A stretch of 64,000 bases of DNA from JAWVFM01 sp963739355 (GTDB lineage Bacteria; Actinomycetota; Thermoleophilia; Solirubrobacterales; 70-9). The DNA lies in contig CAVUAD010000006.1 in the NCBI GenBank assembly GCA_963739355.1, positions 186,001-250,000 of the forward strand, given 5' to 3'. This document shows, piece by piece, positions 1-9,160 of this stretch. Numbering within the stretch: the stretch's first letter is position 1; the number at the start of each line of letters is the position of its first letter. Position numbers and translations under genes: made by a program. The notes below the pieces were generated by a model, which saw nothing but the letters and a program-made list of their open reading frames with translations, did no database searches and was not told where the DNA came from.

Positions 1-689
1 TCGGCGTCGCGCAGGCTCGGGATGCCGAGCGCCGCGCAAGCCTGGGCGCATTCGGCGCGACGCTCGTTGTACCCCGATTGGGCGTTGGCGTGGCGCTCAC
101 CGGAATCGAGCGTCACCAGCTTCCAGGCATCCAGCTCCAGGGGCACCGGCTGGATCTCCAGGGACCGGAAGTCGATCCGCAGGGCGGCATCCTGCTCGCC
201 GTACAGGCTTGCGAGCTGGTCGAGGAGCCCCGTCTGGGCGCCGACCCAGTCGTTCTCCGCCCGCGAGCAGATTCGCGCCAGCACGCGGCCATCGGGCGGC
301 GTGGCCTCGCTGAGCGCCAGAAGCGCCAGGCAAAGTGCGACCTCGAGGGCGGCCGACGAGGAGAGCCCGGCGCCCTGAGGAACGGTGCCGGCGATCTCGA
401 GGCGGGCGCCGCGGAGCGCCAATCCGGCCTCCGCGAGCTCGGCGACAACCCCGTGCACGAACGCCCGCCAGCCGCCGGCCAAGCGCGGCGGGTCGGCGAG
501 CGGGAAGGCGTCCTCCTCGCCGAGGTCGAGCGCACGCGCCTCGATGCGGGACTCACGAATGGCGATCGCGCGAACGGTCACGCCCTGCGCGATCGCGAAC
601 GGCAGCGCGAGCCCCTCGTTGTAGTCGGTGTGCTCGCCGATCAGATTGACGCGGCCGGGCGCGAACGCGGTCACCTGCTCAGGGACCAC
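1..689 (-). CDS. galK: Galactokinase, C-terminus outside window
   Basis: Phosphorylates galactose to galactose-1-phosphate in the Leloir pathway, in the cytoplasm. The translated N-terminal part carries the GHMP-kinase galactokinase signature GRVNLIGEHTDYNEG close to the start and the ATP-binding loop GAGLSSSAALEVA about 95 residues later. The gene runs off the left edge, so only about 230 residues are visible. A GTG at 687-689 gives the natural N-terminus just upstream of the signature; a second GTG at 671-673 is possible. It lies 26 bp downstream of galT on the same strand, so the two are probably co-transcribed. No frame break is seen in the visible part. Confidence 0.9.
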   Translation of the reverse strand, partial: MVPEQVTAFAPGRVNLIGEHTDYNEGLALPFAIAQGVTVRAIAIRESRIEARALDLGEEDAFPLADPPRLAGGWRAFVHGVVAELAEAGLALRGARLEIAGTVPQGAGLSSSAALEVALCLALLALSEATPPDGRVLARICSRAENDWVGAQTGLLDQLASLYGEQDAALRIDFRSLEIQPVPLELDAWKLVTLDSGERHANAQSGYNERRAECAQACAALGIPSLRDA

Positions 690-715
690 TCGATCGCGCT
701 CCCCGGTCCACCGGT

Positions 716-1627
716 TCAGGCCGCCGCGCCGATTGCCTCGCGAAGGGCCCGCGCGGAGTCCTCGGGCAGCACGTCCATGATGAACGTGCCGGCGCCAAGC
801 TCCGACCCGGCCGCGTACTTGAGCTTGTCGGCCGTTCGCAACGGTGGATAGAACTCGACGTGCAGGTGCCCGTCGCTGTGGCCGTCGGTCGGCGCCTGGT
901 GGAGGACCATCACGTAGGGAAACGGTCGTGCGAAGAGCTCGTCGTAGCCGCGCGCCACGGCCTGCAGCGCGCCCGCGAGATCCGCGAGCTCGCCGGCGGT
1001 GCACGCCGCGAGGCTCGGCCGATGCTCGCGAAGCGCGACGTGGACCTCGTACGGCCAGCGGGCGGCGTAGGGGACGAACGCGACGACGCTCTCGCCGGCG
1101 TGGACGACTCGCTCGCGGTCGCGGTCCTCGCGCGCGAGGAGGCTGCAGACGGCGCAACCTCCGAGGCGCGCGTCGGCCGCCAGCTCGAGCGACGGGACCG
1201 GGGGCAGGAACGGGTAGCCGTAGATCTGGCCGTGAGGATGGTGCAGCGTCGTACCGATCTCGACGCCGCGGTTCTCGAAGATCAGCACATATTCGATGTC
1301 GGCTCTCGCGGCGAGCTCCTCGTAGCGATGGCGCCACACCCACATCAGCGCCTCGGCGCGGGCAGGATCGAGACCGCCGAAGGAGCCATGGTGGTCGTCC
1401 GTGTAGACGACCACCTCCGCCGCCCCCGCGGGCCGCTCGAAGGAGGGAAACAGGTTGTCGAAGACGACTATCTCGAAGCCGGCAAACGGGATCTCGGTCG
1501 CCGGATGCCCCGGGCCCGTCGCGCACAGGGGGCAGTGCCCCTCCTCCGGAAGGAAGGTTCGCTCCTGACGGTGGATCGCATAGACGACCTGCTCACCGCG
1601 AAGCTCGTCGAAGCGAAGCTCGCTCAA
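716..1627 (-). CDS. galT: Galactose-1-phosphate uridylyltransferase
   Basis: Exchanges UMP between UDP-glucose and galactose-1-phosphate, giving UDP-galactose and glucose-1-phosphate. The 303-residue product is HIT-superfamily: a CPLC zinc ligand pair at residues 32-35 and the active-site HPHGQ at 130-134, whose second histidine forms the uridylyl intermediate. It is somewhat shorter than the roughly 350-residue enterobacterial enzyme. The start is TTG at 1627, overlapping the stop of the small upstream ORF (TTGA), which implies translational coupling. galK follows directly downstream. Confidence 0.93.
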   Translation of the reverse strand: MSELRFDELRGEQVVYAIHRQERTFLPEEGHCPLCATGPGHPATEIPFAGFEIVVFDNLFPSFERPAGAAEVVVYTDDHHGSFGGLDPARAEALMWVWRHRYEELAARADIEYVLIFENRGVEIGTTLHHPHGQIYGYPFLPPVPSLELAADARLGGCAVCSLLAREDRDRERVVHAGESVVAFVPYAARWPYEVHVALREHRPSLAACTAGELADLAGALQAVARGYDELFARPFPYVMVLHQAPTDGHSDGHLHVEFYPPLRTADKLKYAAGSELGAGTFIMDVLPEDSARALREAIGAAA

Positions 1628-1791
1628 TCAGCTTCGCGATCCGGGTCGTCGACCCGCGTGTAGAGGATGAGCAGCCGGCCGTCCTCCTTCACGAGACGGC
1701 GAACGGCGAGCGGCCCGAAGCGCTCCTCCTCGCCCGCCGGGGCGGCCGCGGCGTCACCAGGCTGCGGCGAGGCTGAGCCTGCGTCTCCCAT
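1624..1791 (-). CDS. Small protein translationally coupled to galT
   Basis: A 55-residue ORF starting at ATG 1791. It has an alanine/proline-rich N-terminus and a conserved-looking C-terminal segment (ERFGPLAVRRLVKEDGRLL then ILYTRV). Its stop overlaps the galT start (TTGA), and it begins 29 bp after the SDR gene ends, so it sits inside a run of same-strand genes. I do not recognise a named family. The position argues for a real gene; the short length keeps confidence moderate. Confidence 0.5.
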   Translation of the reverse strand: MGDAGSASPQPGDAAAAPAGEEERFGPLAVRRLVKEDGRLLILYTRVDDPDREAD

Positions 1792-1820
1792 AGCCGGATG
1801 TATACCGCTCAGCCGACTCG

Positions 1821-2525
1821 TCAGCCGGCGGACGCCTCGCTCATCGGGCGGAAGCTGGTGGTCAGGATCCGCATGTTCCGCGGCCGGGTGAGCGCGAACA
1901 GCACGACCTCGGCGACCTCCGCCGCGGTCAGCATCCCGTCGAGCTCCGGATCGCCCTCCTCGCGACCCGTGCCGATCGCGAAGTCGGTCTTCACGCCGCC
2001 CGGGCAGATGCACGTCGCGCGAACGCCTTGCTCGCGCAGCTCGAGGTCGAGTGAGCGGGTGAAGCCGAGCTGGCCGAACTTCGACGCGTTGTACACGGCC
2101 TCGCCGGGAAAGGCCCGGAGGCCCGCGACGCTTGCCAGGGAGACGAAATCTCCCGCTCCAGACGCGATCAGGTGGGGAAGCGTCGCGGCTGCCGTGTAGA
2201 GCGTGCCCTTGAGGTTCACGTCGATCATCGCCTCGAGCTGCTCCGGATCGAGCTCCAGGAACGATCCGTAGGCCCCGACGCCGGCGTTTGCGACGACGAC
2301 GTCCAGGCGTCCGAATCGCTCGACCACCGCCTCCGTCGCGGCGTCCACGGCGGCCCGGTCCCGCACGTCGCACGACAGAGCCAGCGCGCCCTCGAGCCCG
2401 AGGTCGTCGCCCCTCCGCGAGAGCAGCCCCACCTGCGCCCCGGCGTCGTGCAGGCCACGGGATACCGCCGCGCCGATCCCGCCGCTGGCGCCGGTGACGA
2501 GGGCGACCTTGCCGTTGAGATCCAC
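1821..2525 (-). CDS. SDR-family short-chain oxidoreductase
   Basis: Classical short-chain dehydrogenase/reductase of 234 residues. It shows the Rossmann motif TGASGGIG near residue 11, the NAG motif, and the catalytic YNASK (YxxxK) about residue 150. The GTG at 2523-2525 is chosen because GGAGGAGG lies 5 nt upstream; the reading frame is open further upstream but without a better start. The substrate cannot be told from sequence. It is the first gene of the same-strand series leading to galT and galK, so a sugar-related role is possible but not shown. Confidence 0.88.
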   Translation of the reverse strand: MDLNGKVALVTGASGGIGAAVSRGLHDAGAQVGLLSRRGDDLGLEGALALSCDVRDRAAVDAATEAVVERFGRLDVVVANAGVGAYGSFLELDPEQLEAMIDVNLKGTLYTAAATLPHLIASGAGDFVSLASVAGLRAFPGEAVYNASKFGQLGFTRSLDLELREQGVRATCICPGGVKTDFAIGTGREEGDPELDGMLTAAEVAEVVLFALTRPRNMRILTTSFRPMSEASAG

Positions 2526-2619
2526 TGCGCCTCCTCCGTTTGACAACACGCGTCAGCGTATGCCTCCTGCGGGAGGGGCCGGGTTCGGCCGCAGCGGGAT
2601 ACGATCGGCATCGTCAGCC

Positions 2620-3567
2620 TTGATCGGTGAGCGATCCATCAACGGCCACAGGGCACTCACGCTCTCATCGGAGGCGCTTGGGGGGATCGAGGCCGCGTTC
2701 GTGCCGGGGGCGGGCATGGTCGGCTGCTCTCTTCGCCACCGCGGGCAGGAGCTGCTCGGCCAGCGCGGCGGCCTGACGGCCTACGTCGCCGAGCACTCGA
2801 CGATGGGGATCCCGCTGCTTCATCCCTGGGCGAACCGCCTGGCCGAGACGCGCTTCCAGGTCGCGGGACGGAAGGTCGACCTCGAATCGGCTTCGCCGCC
2901 ACCCGCTCTCGATCCCAACGGCCTGGCGATTCACGGCCTGCTCGCCGCGGCCGGCGGCTGGTCGGTCGAGGAGCATGTCGGAACCGACGAGGGAGGCGTC
3001 CTTCTGGCGCGGTTCGAGTTCGCTGGCGACGAGCTCCTGCGCGCGTTTCCCTTCCCGCACCGGGTCCTGCTCAGGGCCTCCCTGCGAGGCTCGGCGCTGG
3101 TGGTGACCACGACCGTGCACGCTCCCGGCGACGGGCCGGTGCCGATCTCATTCGGGTACCACACCTACCTGCGTCTCCCGGACCTCCCCCGAGCCAGCTG
3201 GGAGGTAGGGGTCCCGGTCTCCGAACGGCTGGTTCTCGATGACCGCATGCTCCCGACCGGCGAGCGCTCGCCGGCCGCGGTCCAGGGCGGCGCGCTTGGC
3301 TCGCGGACCTTCGACGACGCCTACGTCGCGCCCACTCGAGGCGCGCCGTTCGTGCTCGCCGGCGGCGGGCGGCGAGTCGAGGTGCGACTCGGCGACGGCT
3401 ACCCGTTCGCCCAGGTGTACGCCCCGAGCGACGATGACGTCATCGCCTACGAGGCCATGACGGCGCCCACCAACGCGCTTGTGAGCGGCACCGATCTGCC
3501 GCTCCTCGAGCCGGGTGGCAAGTTCGAGGCGACCTTCTCGATCGAGCTCCTCGACGTCGACGAGTGA
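2620..3567 (+). CDS. Aldose 1-epimerase family protein (GalM-like)
   Basis: Mutarotase-like protein of about 315 residues, expected to interconvert alpha and beta anomers of galactose or related sugars. Family features include the segment with LLHPWANRL, the HGLL histidine region, an FGYHTY stretch, and a late catalytic-type glutamate in YEAMTAPTNAL. It is divergent from the SDR/galT operon with about 95 bp between, so the two probably share a regulatory region. The start is uncertain: TTG 2620 fits the domain boundary, while ATG 2560 would add 20 low-complexity residues. The left island border begins 17 bp after its stop. Confidence 0.82.
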   Translation: MIGERSINGHRALTLSSEALGGIEAAFVPGAGMVGCSLRHRGQELLGQRGGLTAYVAEHSTMGIPLLHPWANRLAETRFQVAGRKVDLESASPPPALDPNGLAIHGLLAAAGGWSVEEHVGTDEGGVLLARFEFAGDELLRAFPFPHRVLLRASLRGSALVVTTTVHAPGDGPVPISFGYHTYLRLPDLPRASWEVGVPVSERLVLDDRMLPTGERSPAAVQGGALGSRTFDDAYVAPTRGAPFVLAGGGRRVEVRLGDGYPFAQVYAPSDDDVIAYEAMTAPTNALVSGTDLPLLEPGGKFEATFSIELLDVDE

Positions 3568-3584
3568 GCGTGCCGGGAGCTGAG

Positions 3585-3605
3585 GCACCGCTACGGGGAT
3601 TCGAA
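3585..3605. repeat. Left attachment site (tRNA-Glu 3'-end fragment)
   Basis: Twenty-one bases identical to 29826-29846, comprising the T-arm side and acceptor 3' strand of tRNA-Glu. Identity stops sharply: the next bases (TTCCG here, CCCCG at the tRNA) differ, so this copy cannot fold as a tRNA. Confidence 0.88.
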
Positions 3606-4090
3606 TTCCGTGTAGCGGCCCGTGAGGGCAGCGAACTTTCCGCAACGTGCGGAAGTTTTCGACCGCTGAGAGACCGCTCAGAACCGCCCTTTCAGGGGGT
3701 CATTTGGCGCGCATTTGGCGCGCACTCGGGGAAGCCAACCGATTTGTTCCCGGCGAGTCGTTGCTGGCGCTGAGCAGGAGCGACGAGCGCCACCGGGCGG
3801 GCTGTTCCTCGTCGTCCATTGCGCGCACTTGGACGCCGGTGCGAGACTGATGCTCCGTGGCCGGAGCAGTGGTCTTGGGCGACGACAAGGACGTGATCGC
3901 TCCGTGTCGTTTCCGGTTGCCCAGAGTGGTCAGCGCGGCGGGGGGCTGAGCGCCTCGATTCGGCTCACCGCGACGGCGACCGACACGCACGCTCCAGCTA
4001 TTGCTCGATCAGGGCCTGGAGGTCATCGCTGCTATGGCGCTGACCGTGCCACCTGGCCACGGCTCTCGGCGATCTGGCAGACGGGTGCGA
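3606..4090. other. Left-border non-coding stretch
   Basis: No convincing gene. Apart from the tandem motif at 3701-3725, the reading frames here are short, arginine- or serine-rich and lack ribosome-binding sites. Confidence 0.5.
3701..3725. repeat. Tandem TTTGGCGCGCA motif inside left border
   Basis: Two head-to-tail copies of ATTTGGCGCGCA about 96 bp inside the left core site. A copy differing by a single inserted base occurs at 29756-29781, just inside the right border and in the same orientation. Such symmetric repeats flanking the core are what arm-type integrase binding sites look like; that role is inferred. Confidence 0.6.
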
Positions 4091-4342
4091 CTAGCGAGGC
4101 CGGTGAACCGCGACTGCCGTGAACAGGAGCAAAGCGCCTACCACGAGAGCGCACCCACTCCCGGTCGTGGCGCCAGGCCTCGATGGGCCTTTCTGTGGTT
4201 GCGACTTCGCCTTCTCCGCCATCGCGATTCGGTGGTTGTCGTCAAGAGTCTGCTTTCGCAGGGCTTCCGCAGCCTCATCGCCGTGAAGACGTCGCGTGTG
4301 CTCGATCTGACGCTCGTCTTCTCGGCTCAAACCCTCGGTCAT
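4091..4342 (-). CDS. Small single-pass membrane protein
   Basis: 83-residue ORF starting at ATG 4342, 14 bp after the SIR2 gene stops and on the same strand. The N-terminal part is charged (acidic/basic, likely helical) and the C-terminus has one hydrophobic segment (CALVVGALLLFTAVAV), suggesting a tail-anchored membrane protein. No family recognised. Placement immediately downstream of the SIR2 gene could make it an accessory of that locus, but nothing else supports this. Confidence 0.4.
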   Translation of the reverse strand: MTEGLSREDERQIEHTRRLHGDEAAEALRKQTLDDNHRIAMAEKAKSQPQKGPSRPGATTGSGCALVVGALLLFTAVAVHRPR

Positions 4343-4356
4343 CCTCGACGCAGACG

Positions 4357-6209
4357 TTACATCTGCACAAGCCAGGTTGCCAGGCGCCGCTCGATCGCGC
4401 TGCGGTCGGCTCGCAGAGGGGTGAGCAGCAGCCACCTGGCCCACCAGCCCCAGCGCCGACTGACCGCCCATTGAATGTTCTCGCGTGCCTCGACCGGCGG
4501 ATCGACCGTAACCCCGATTGCGCGCTGGAGCAGGGCTGCCTTGAGCTCGCCAGGACGGTCGCAGATTTGTTCGGTCCGTTGACGGTGGCGAGCCAGCTCG
4601 ACCGCCGTGAGTCTGCCGGCGGCGAGCCCCTTGATGAGATCGGCTCGCTCATCGTTGATGTAGCCAAGAAAATGATCCGTCTCAACAAAGACGTCGCGGC
4701 TCGGGCGGGCACGGCGAGTCAAGTGCTCTGGTAGCTCGAGCCTGCCAAGCCGAGGCCAGCGCTTGCGTAGGCCAGCCAGCTGGTTAACGGCGTGGGGATG
4801 GTCATCGAAGTAGCGCTCGGCCTGAGAGAACTGTTCGTAAGCGCGAAGCGGGTCGACCGCCTCAATGGCCGCGACTCGGCGACCAATGGCCCGTATCCCC
4901 AAATGTGCGAGCCCGAGGAGCGGCCAGCCGAGGGCGGTGCGACGTGCGCGACTCCACCAGTGCACGTAGCCGTGGCGGGCGTCGATGGCGTGGTGATAGC
5001 CATCGCCGCCGTCGTCGCTGACCCCTGACAGCTCGAGGGCCTTCGCGTATAGGAGTCCAGCTCGCCAGCGGTTCCCTCGCAGTTCCAGATCAGAGGCGAG
5101 CATCGAAAGCCGATGCCAGCGCGGCTCGACGGCGTCCAACAAGGCCAGCGACTCGTCATAGAGGCCAACATTGCGGTAGCCGACCCAGCGGGCTTCGAGC
5201 AAGGCTCGAGCCACGGCGTCAGGCTGGGGACTACGCGGGATACGCCGGTCGAGGTCGACCAGTTGCCCGCCGTGGCCCATCGACCACCAGAGAGTTCCTT
5301 CGATGATCCATCGGCGAACGCTTTCCGGCGCCTGCGGCTGCGAAGTAGCGCTCGTTGTCAGCTGTTGCGTCGAAGGGGCAGGCGCCGGTGCGACTAGTCC
5401 GGTGACCGCGGCTAGGTCGCGGACGAAGTCACGTGTACGGCCTTCGAGATAGTGGCAGTCAGCGCCAAGCGTCTCGAGCGAATCGAGAATCTTGATTCCA
5501 TCGAGGCCGGCCGCGCCACGCCAGTCACGCTCGGCGAGGGGTTGCTCACAATGGCGGACCCAGACAACCTGCAGCTGTTCAAGACCTCGGCCCTCGCCTG
5601 CCCATTCGAGAAAGAACGGATCGATGTCGAAGTAGTCGCGCCCGCTATAGCCGATGAAGACCAGCAGCTGAGTCGCCCTGAGGGTCGAGCGGACTGCATT
5701 CCTGTGAGCAGCGGTCAGCCCCACTCCCAGTTGCCCGGTCCGGACCACTGGCTCCTCGCTACCGCTGATCGACCCGTGGAGATGGAGTGGACGGACGCTG
5801 CCAAGGCCGGTCGCTGCCGCGGCGTGTTCAATACAAGCGTCGACGTTAACCGTGAAGTGTCGAGCTCCGGGCTGGGCGAGATGCTCAGCGAAGGTCCGAT
5901 GAAGGTCGTTGAACTCGCTGGTCGCCAGCTGGTCGAGCGCCTTCAGAGCATCGGCGCCAGCGACTCGAAACGCATGCTCCACGACCCACTCCAGCCGTGG
6001 CATCTTCTTCGCTCGGCCGCTGCTATCCGTCATCGCCGTCCGCTGGAACTCGTCCTCGACCGCTTCCTCGACGCGGCGCCCACAAAGGCTGGCGATCAAT
6101 CGCGCGTCAGCGTGTCGCCTAGCGGAAGGGACGCTGGAGGGTCGCTCGAAGCCCCGGCGCCGGTCCATAGGCACACGTCCTTGGCGCGGCTGGGAAAGCG
6201 CAGGTCCAA
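4357..6209 (-). CDS. SIR2-domain defence protein with TPR-like C-terminus, frameshifted
   Basis: SIR2-like NAD-binding protein of about 615 residues. The conserved GAGAS loop (WTGAGASSDPP) lies in one frame (about 6110-6209), while the rest, with FTVNVDACIEH, the LHLHGSI segment and FIGYSGRDYFD, lies in another. One missing base near 6106 restores a continuous SIR2 domain. Residues after about 280 form helical, tetratricopeptide-like repeats ending near the C-terminus. Bacterial SIR2 proteins of this layout are NADases or NAD-dependent effectors that arrest infected cells. The start is uncertain; TTG 6209 is the last plausible start before the GAGAS segment. All SIR2 motifs are intact, so a sequencing indel is as likely as a mutation. 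Confidence 0.72.
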
Positions 6210-6458
6210 CGGCTGATCGATTCTCGCATGGAGGACGAGTTTCGATCCCGCCCGCTCTCCTCGCTCAGGTCGCTCCGTGCTGTCCGGCCGGACGCGCCGC
6301 CCGTGCCGCCGCCGGGCGATCGTGTCGACGCGCCCTCCACCCGACAAGCCGCGCTGCGGGCGCCGACGAACACAAGAGCCTCCCGGCGCTAGCGGTTGGC
6401 CGCAGGCCGAGGATCCGCTCCCAATTCTCCTCCTCGCGCGAAGGGGAAGCGCGGGCGT

Positions 6459-7604
6459 CTAAGTCGCCGGGCTTGCGGAGACGTCGACGACAACGACCAC
6501 GTCCTGAACGTGCGTGCGGTGCCTATGGCGGTGCAGGAAGCTCTCAGCAGTCGCGCGTCTCGTCGAGCGCAGCGTGGCCTGGTCATACCCTGGATCCAGG
6601 AGATGCGACAACGGTCGGAACGGCCCTGTCGCCACCGGCGGTTCTCTGCCCGGCTTGTGCATCCACTCGGTATCGGCTTGTCCGATGGTGAGCGCGTTGA
6701 GCTCGCCCGCTGCCGCGGGAGCCAAGCGCACCGCCGTTCGATCTGATTCGTCGACCCAGTTCATCACGAGCGCCACGCTAGGAGACAGAGGCACACGCAC
6801 CTCCAGCGCTGACAGCGGCCCGAGTGCTTGACGCCTTGGCGGCGCGTTGAGCCTCTGCACGCCCCCAGGCCAGAGAACCACCGGATGGTCGGAATAGGCG
6901 AGCAGGTCGTCGTCGAAGACCACGATCTGCCAGCGCATCAGCCCGAAGATCGAGGCGACCTTGACCGCCTTGGTCAGCATTGTGAAGCCGCGCTTCGTGG
7001 GATCGCGGTACGTGTCAATCATCTTCGCCCGGACTCGTTCGATATCGCCATCGTGGGCTGCGAGAACGCCTGACTTCAGATGCTGGGGTTCCAGTTGGCT
7101 CATCAGCGACTCCCCCAGCTCATCGTGCTGGTCGAAGAACGCGGGTCCGCGAAACAGCTGTACGCCCAGGAACTGGGCCACCGCTCCCTTGCGTTCAGCG
7201 GTGATCGGCGCGCCGGCAATCAGCTCGCGAAGCGGCCGCGTCGACCTGTCCTCGACAACGCTGAGGCAGGCCTCGATGTCATCGATCGCCTCACCGCTCT
7301 CGGGTCGTACGCGCCGGTAGGGCTTCTCCCGGGTCCCGGCGTTCCTCGTGGACTTCGGCGAGCATCGGTTGCTACCCACGGTGTGGACGGCGACCATTCC
7401 GTCTACGGCCCACGCGCTCTGAAACATTCGCGGGACGACGTGTCCATCCTTGACCTCGGGGTAGCTGCGCCGCTTTAGGACAACGCTGGGGCGGTCGACC
7501 GTTCGCGTCTCGGTCGCATGCGCCTTGCGGCGGGCATTTCGGCGGCTTCGTTGCCGGGACCTCATCCATCTGAGCTTACGGTCCAGGTAGGCGCCGGGTG
7601 ACAC
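6459..7604 (-). CDS. DUF4238-like protein
   Basis: 381 residues from GTG 7604, with a very basic N-terminus (about 40 residues; ATG 7565 is an alternative start). Features typical of the DUF4238 group follow: HVVPRMFQSAW near residue 55, a central helical region, the SDHPVVLW segment around residue 240, and a late segment (ADTEWMH) before the C-terminus. The biochemical function of the family is unknown. It lies upstream of and in the same direction as the SIR2 gene, within a cluster of defence genes. Family assignment is by motif memory only. Confidence 0.6.
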   Translation of the reverse strand: MSPGAYLDRKLRWMRSRQRSRRNARRKAHATETRTVDRPSVVLKRRSYPEVKDGHVVPRMFQSAWAVDGMVAVHTVGSNRCSPKSTRNAGTREKPYRRVRPESGEAIDDIEACLSVVEDRSTRPLRELIAGAPITAERKGAVAQFLGVQLFRGPAFFDQHDELGESLMSQLEPQHLKSGVLAAHDGDIERVRAKMIDTYRDPTKRGFTMLTKAVKVASIFGLMRWQIVVFDDDLLAYSDHPVVLWPGGVQRLNAPPRRQALGPLSALEVRVPLSPSVALVMNWVDESDRTAVRLAPAAAGELNALTIGQADTEWMHKPGREPPVATGPFRPLSHLLDPGYDQATLRSTRRATAESFLHRHRHRTHVQDVVVVVDVSASPAT

Positions 7605-7724
7605 CGTCGCTGGAGAGGCGAAGGCTTCGCTTGCCGGACAACCGCAACCCCGACGGACGCTCGGCCGCGCTCAGTCCGTCCTGCGTCGCCGATACGAATA
7701 CAGCTCAACGGTGAAGTTCAGCTT

Positions 7725-7761
7725 CCCCGCCGGGCGGGTCTAGTCAATCTGCCCGGCGGGG
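7725..7761 (+). terminator. GC-rich hairpin with T-rich tail upstream of CBASS operon
   Basis: Eleven-base perfect stem (7725-7735 with 7751-7761) around a 15-nt loop, followed by TCTTTCT on the plus strand. No plus-strand gene precedes it closely, so it may insulate the CBASS operon from upstream transcription or act as a leader hairpin. Confidence 0.5.
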
Positions 7762-7869
7762 TCTTTCTGTCCGACCCTGGCGATAGATCTTCCTGCGAGG
7801 CGCCCCGCGGCTGACTCCCGCTCTTGGACGGGCACCTGACCAGCTGAACAAACCGTTAGGAGGGCTCAT

Positions 7870-8259
7870 ATGGGGCTCCACATCTGCGAGGTTGTCAACC
7901 GCACGTCGGATCGACGCGGCGAATATGTTCACATCGCGAACGATGGGCCCAGCCCCGCCCTCTTGACCGGGCGAAAGCTGACCGACTACACCCGTACCCA
8001 GCAGCACGTCCACGTTTACACGTTCCCGGGCGCCAAGGGCGGCGGGGCGCTCCATCTCAAGTCCGGGCAGTCCGCCTATGTCTTCACCTCGCCGGGCATG
8101 AACTCCATCTCTGATCAAGGCAGCTATCTGCTGTTCGTTGGGAGCCGGGCGTCGATTTGGAACGACGACGGGGACGTCGCCTATCTGCGTGAAGCCAACG
8201 GGCAGTTCATCGATTCGAGAACCGTTGGCGACCCCGCCCGGCATCCGAACGGCCACTGA
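7870..8259 (+). CDS. Lamin-tail-like domain protein preceding CD-NTase
   Basis: 129 residues; ATG 7870 follows TAGGAGGG with good spacing. The sequence reads as a lamin-tail (Ig-like) domain: an initial beta segment (EYVHIANDG), a LTGRKLTDY turn, the GQSAYVF segment, then IWNDDGDVAYLREANGQ near residue 100, the characteristic end of this fold. No signal peptide or membrane segment. Its stop is only 5 nt before the CD-NTase start, and that gene has no ribosome-binding site of its own, so translation is probably coupled. Lamin-tail proteins are not a standard CBASS component as far as I know, which makes this linkage notable. Confidence 0.7.
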   Translation: MGLHICEVVNRTSDRRGEYVHIANDGPSPALLTGRKLTDYTRTQQHVHVYTFPGAKGGGALHLKSGQSAYVFTSPGMNSISDQGSYLLFVGSRASIWNDDGDVAYLREANGQFIDSRTVGDPARHPNGH

Positions 8260-8264
8260 GCCTG

Positions 8265-9158
8265 ATGCCGACGATCAACGAACAGACACTCGCTAGCTGG
8301 ACTAAGCCTGGCTTCGCCACCGAGGACGAAAAGCGGGATGAAACGGAGCGGTCTATCCGAGCGGCGATCAAGCAGCACTCGACGCTGAAGGAGTTGCCCG
8401 TCAGCGTGTACGCCAAAGGCTCATACAAGAACAACACCAACGTCCGGCGCGACAGCGACGTCGATGTTGCCGTCGAGCTCACGAGCGTCTATATGCCGGA
8501 GTTCGAGGAGGGGGTTACCAAGGCTTCGGTGAACTTCGAGCCCTACAGCGACCCCTATCCGACGGAGAACTTCAAGGACGACGTTGAGGAGGCGCTGGAC
8601 GCCGCTTTCGGATCCGCGGTGAAGCGGCGCAACAAGGTCTTTCGCATCAGGGCCAATTCGACCGCGCTCGCCGCGGACGTAGTCCCCTGCTACACGCATC
8701 GGTGGTTCTACGCCGCCCGGCCCGGCGCCTACCACGATGGAATCCAGCTCATTCCCGACGATGGCTCCTGGCCGCCGCACAACTTTCCGGCGCAGCACTA
8801 TGAGAACGGGGTGGCTAAGAACAAGGCCACCGGGAGGAGCTTCAAGGGGGTCGTCAGGATTCTTAAGCGGCTTGAGAATCAAATGGTCAAGGACGGCGCG
8901 ATCGTAGCCGTGCCGTCGTATCTGATCGAGTGCCTTGTCTACAACGCCCCCAACAGCTGCTTCACGAATCAGACATGGGCGGCCGACGTCCGCTGCGTGC
9001 TCGCTCACATCTGGGAGGACACGGAGGAGCCCGAATGTGAGAAGCGCTGGTTTGAGGTGAACGGCATCAAATACCTCTTCCATGTGGCTCAGAGGTGGTC
9101 TCGGAAGCAGGCACGTGACTTCGCCTGGGAAGCCTGGCAATACGTCAAGGACAGCTAG
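8265..9158 (+). CDS. CBASS CD-NTase (cyclic-oligonucleotide synthase)
   Basis: 297-residue nucleotidyltransferase of the cGAS/DncV-like group. It shows the GSY motif at residues 52-54, the metal-binding pair in DSDVDV (Asp65 and Asp67) and the third aspartate in ADVVPC (Asp138). C-terminal half is the helical OAS1-type domain. On phage sensing such enzymes make a cyclic di- or trinucleotide that activates a neighbouring effector. Here the effector starts 2 nt after the stop. No Cap2/Cap3, HORMA or TRIP13 genes accompany it, so the operon is the short, type I form. The product nucleotide cannot be predicted. Confidence 0.85.
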   Translation: MPTINEQTLASWTKPGFATEDEKRDETERSIRAAIKQHSTLKELPVSVYAKGSYKNNTNVRRDSDVDVAVELTSVYMPEFEEGVTKASVNFEPYSDPYPTENFKDDVEEALDAAFGSAVKRRNKVFRIRANSTALAADVVPCYTHRWFYAARPGAYHDGIQLIPDDGSWPPHNFPAQHYENGVAKNKATGRSFKGVVRILKRLENQMVKDGAIVAVPSYLIECLVYNAPNSCFTNQTWAADVRCVLAHIWEDTEEPECEKRWFEVNGIKYLFHVAQRWSRKQARDFAWEAWQYVKDS

Positions 9159-9160
9159 CC

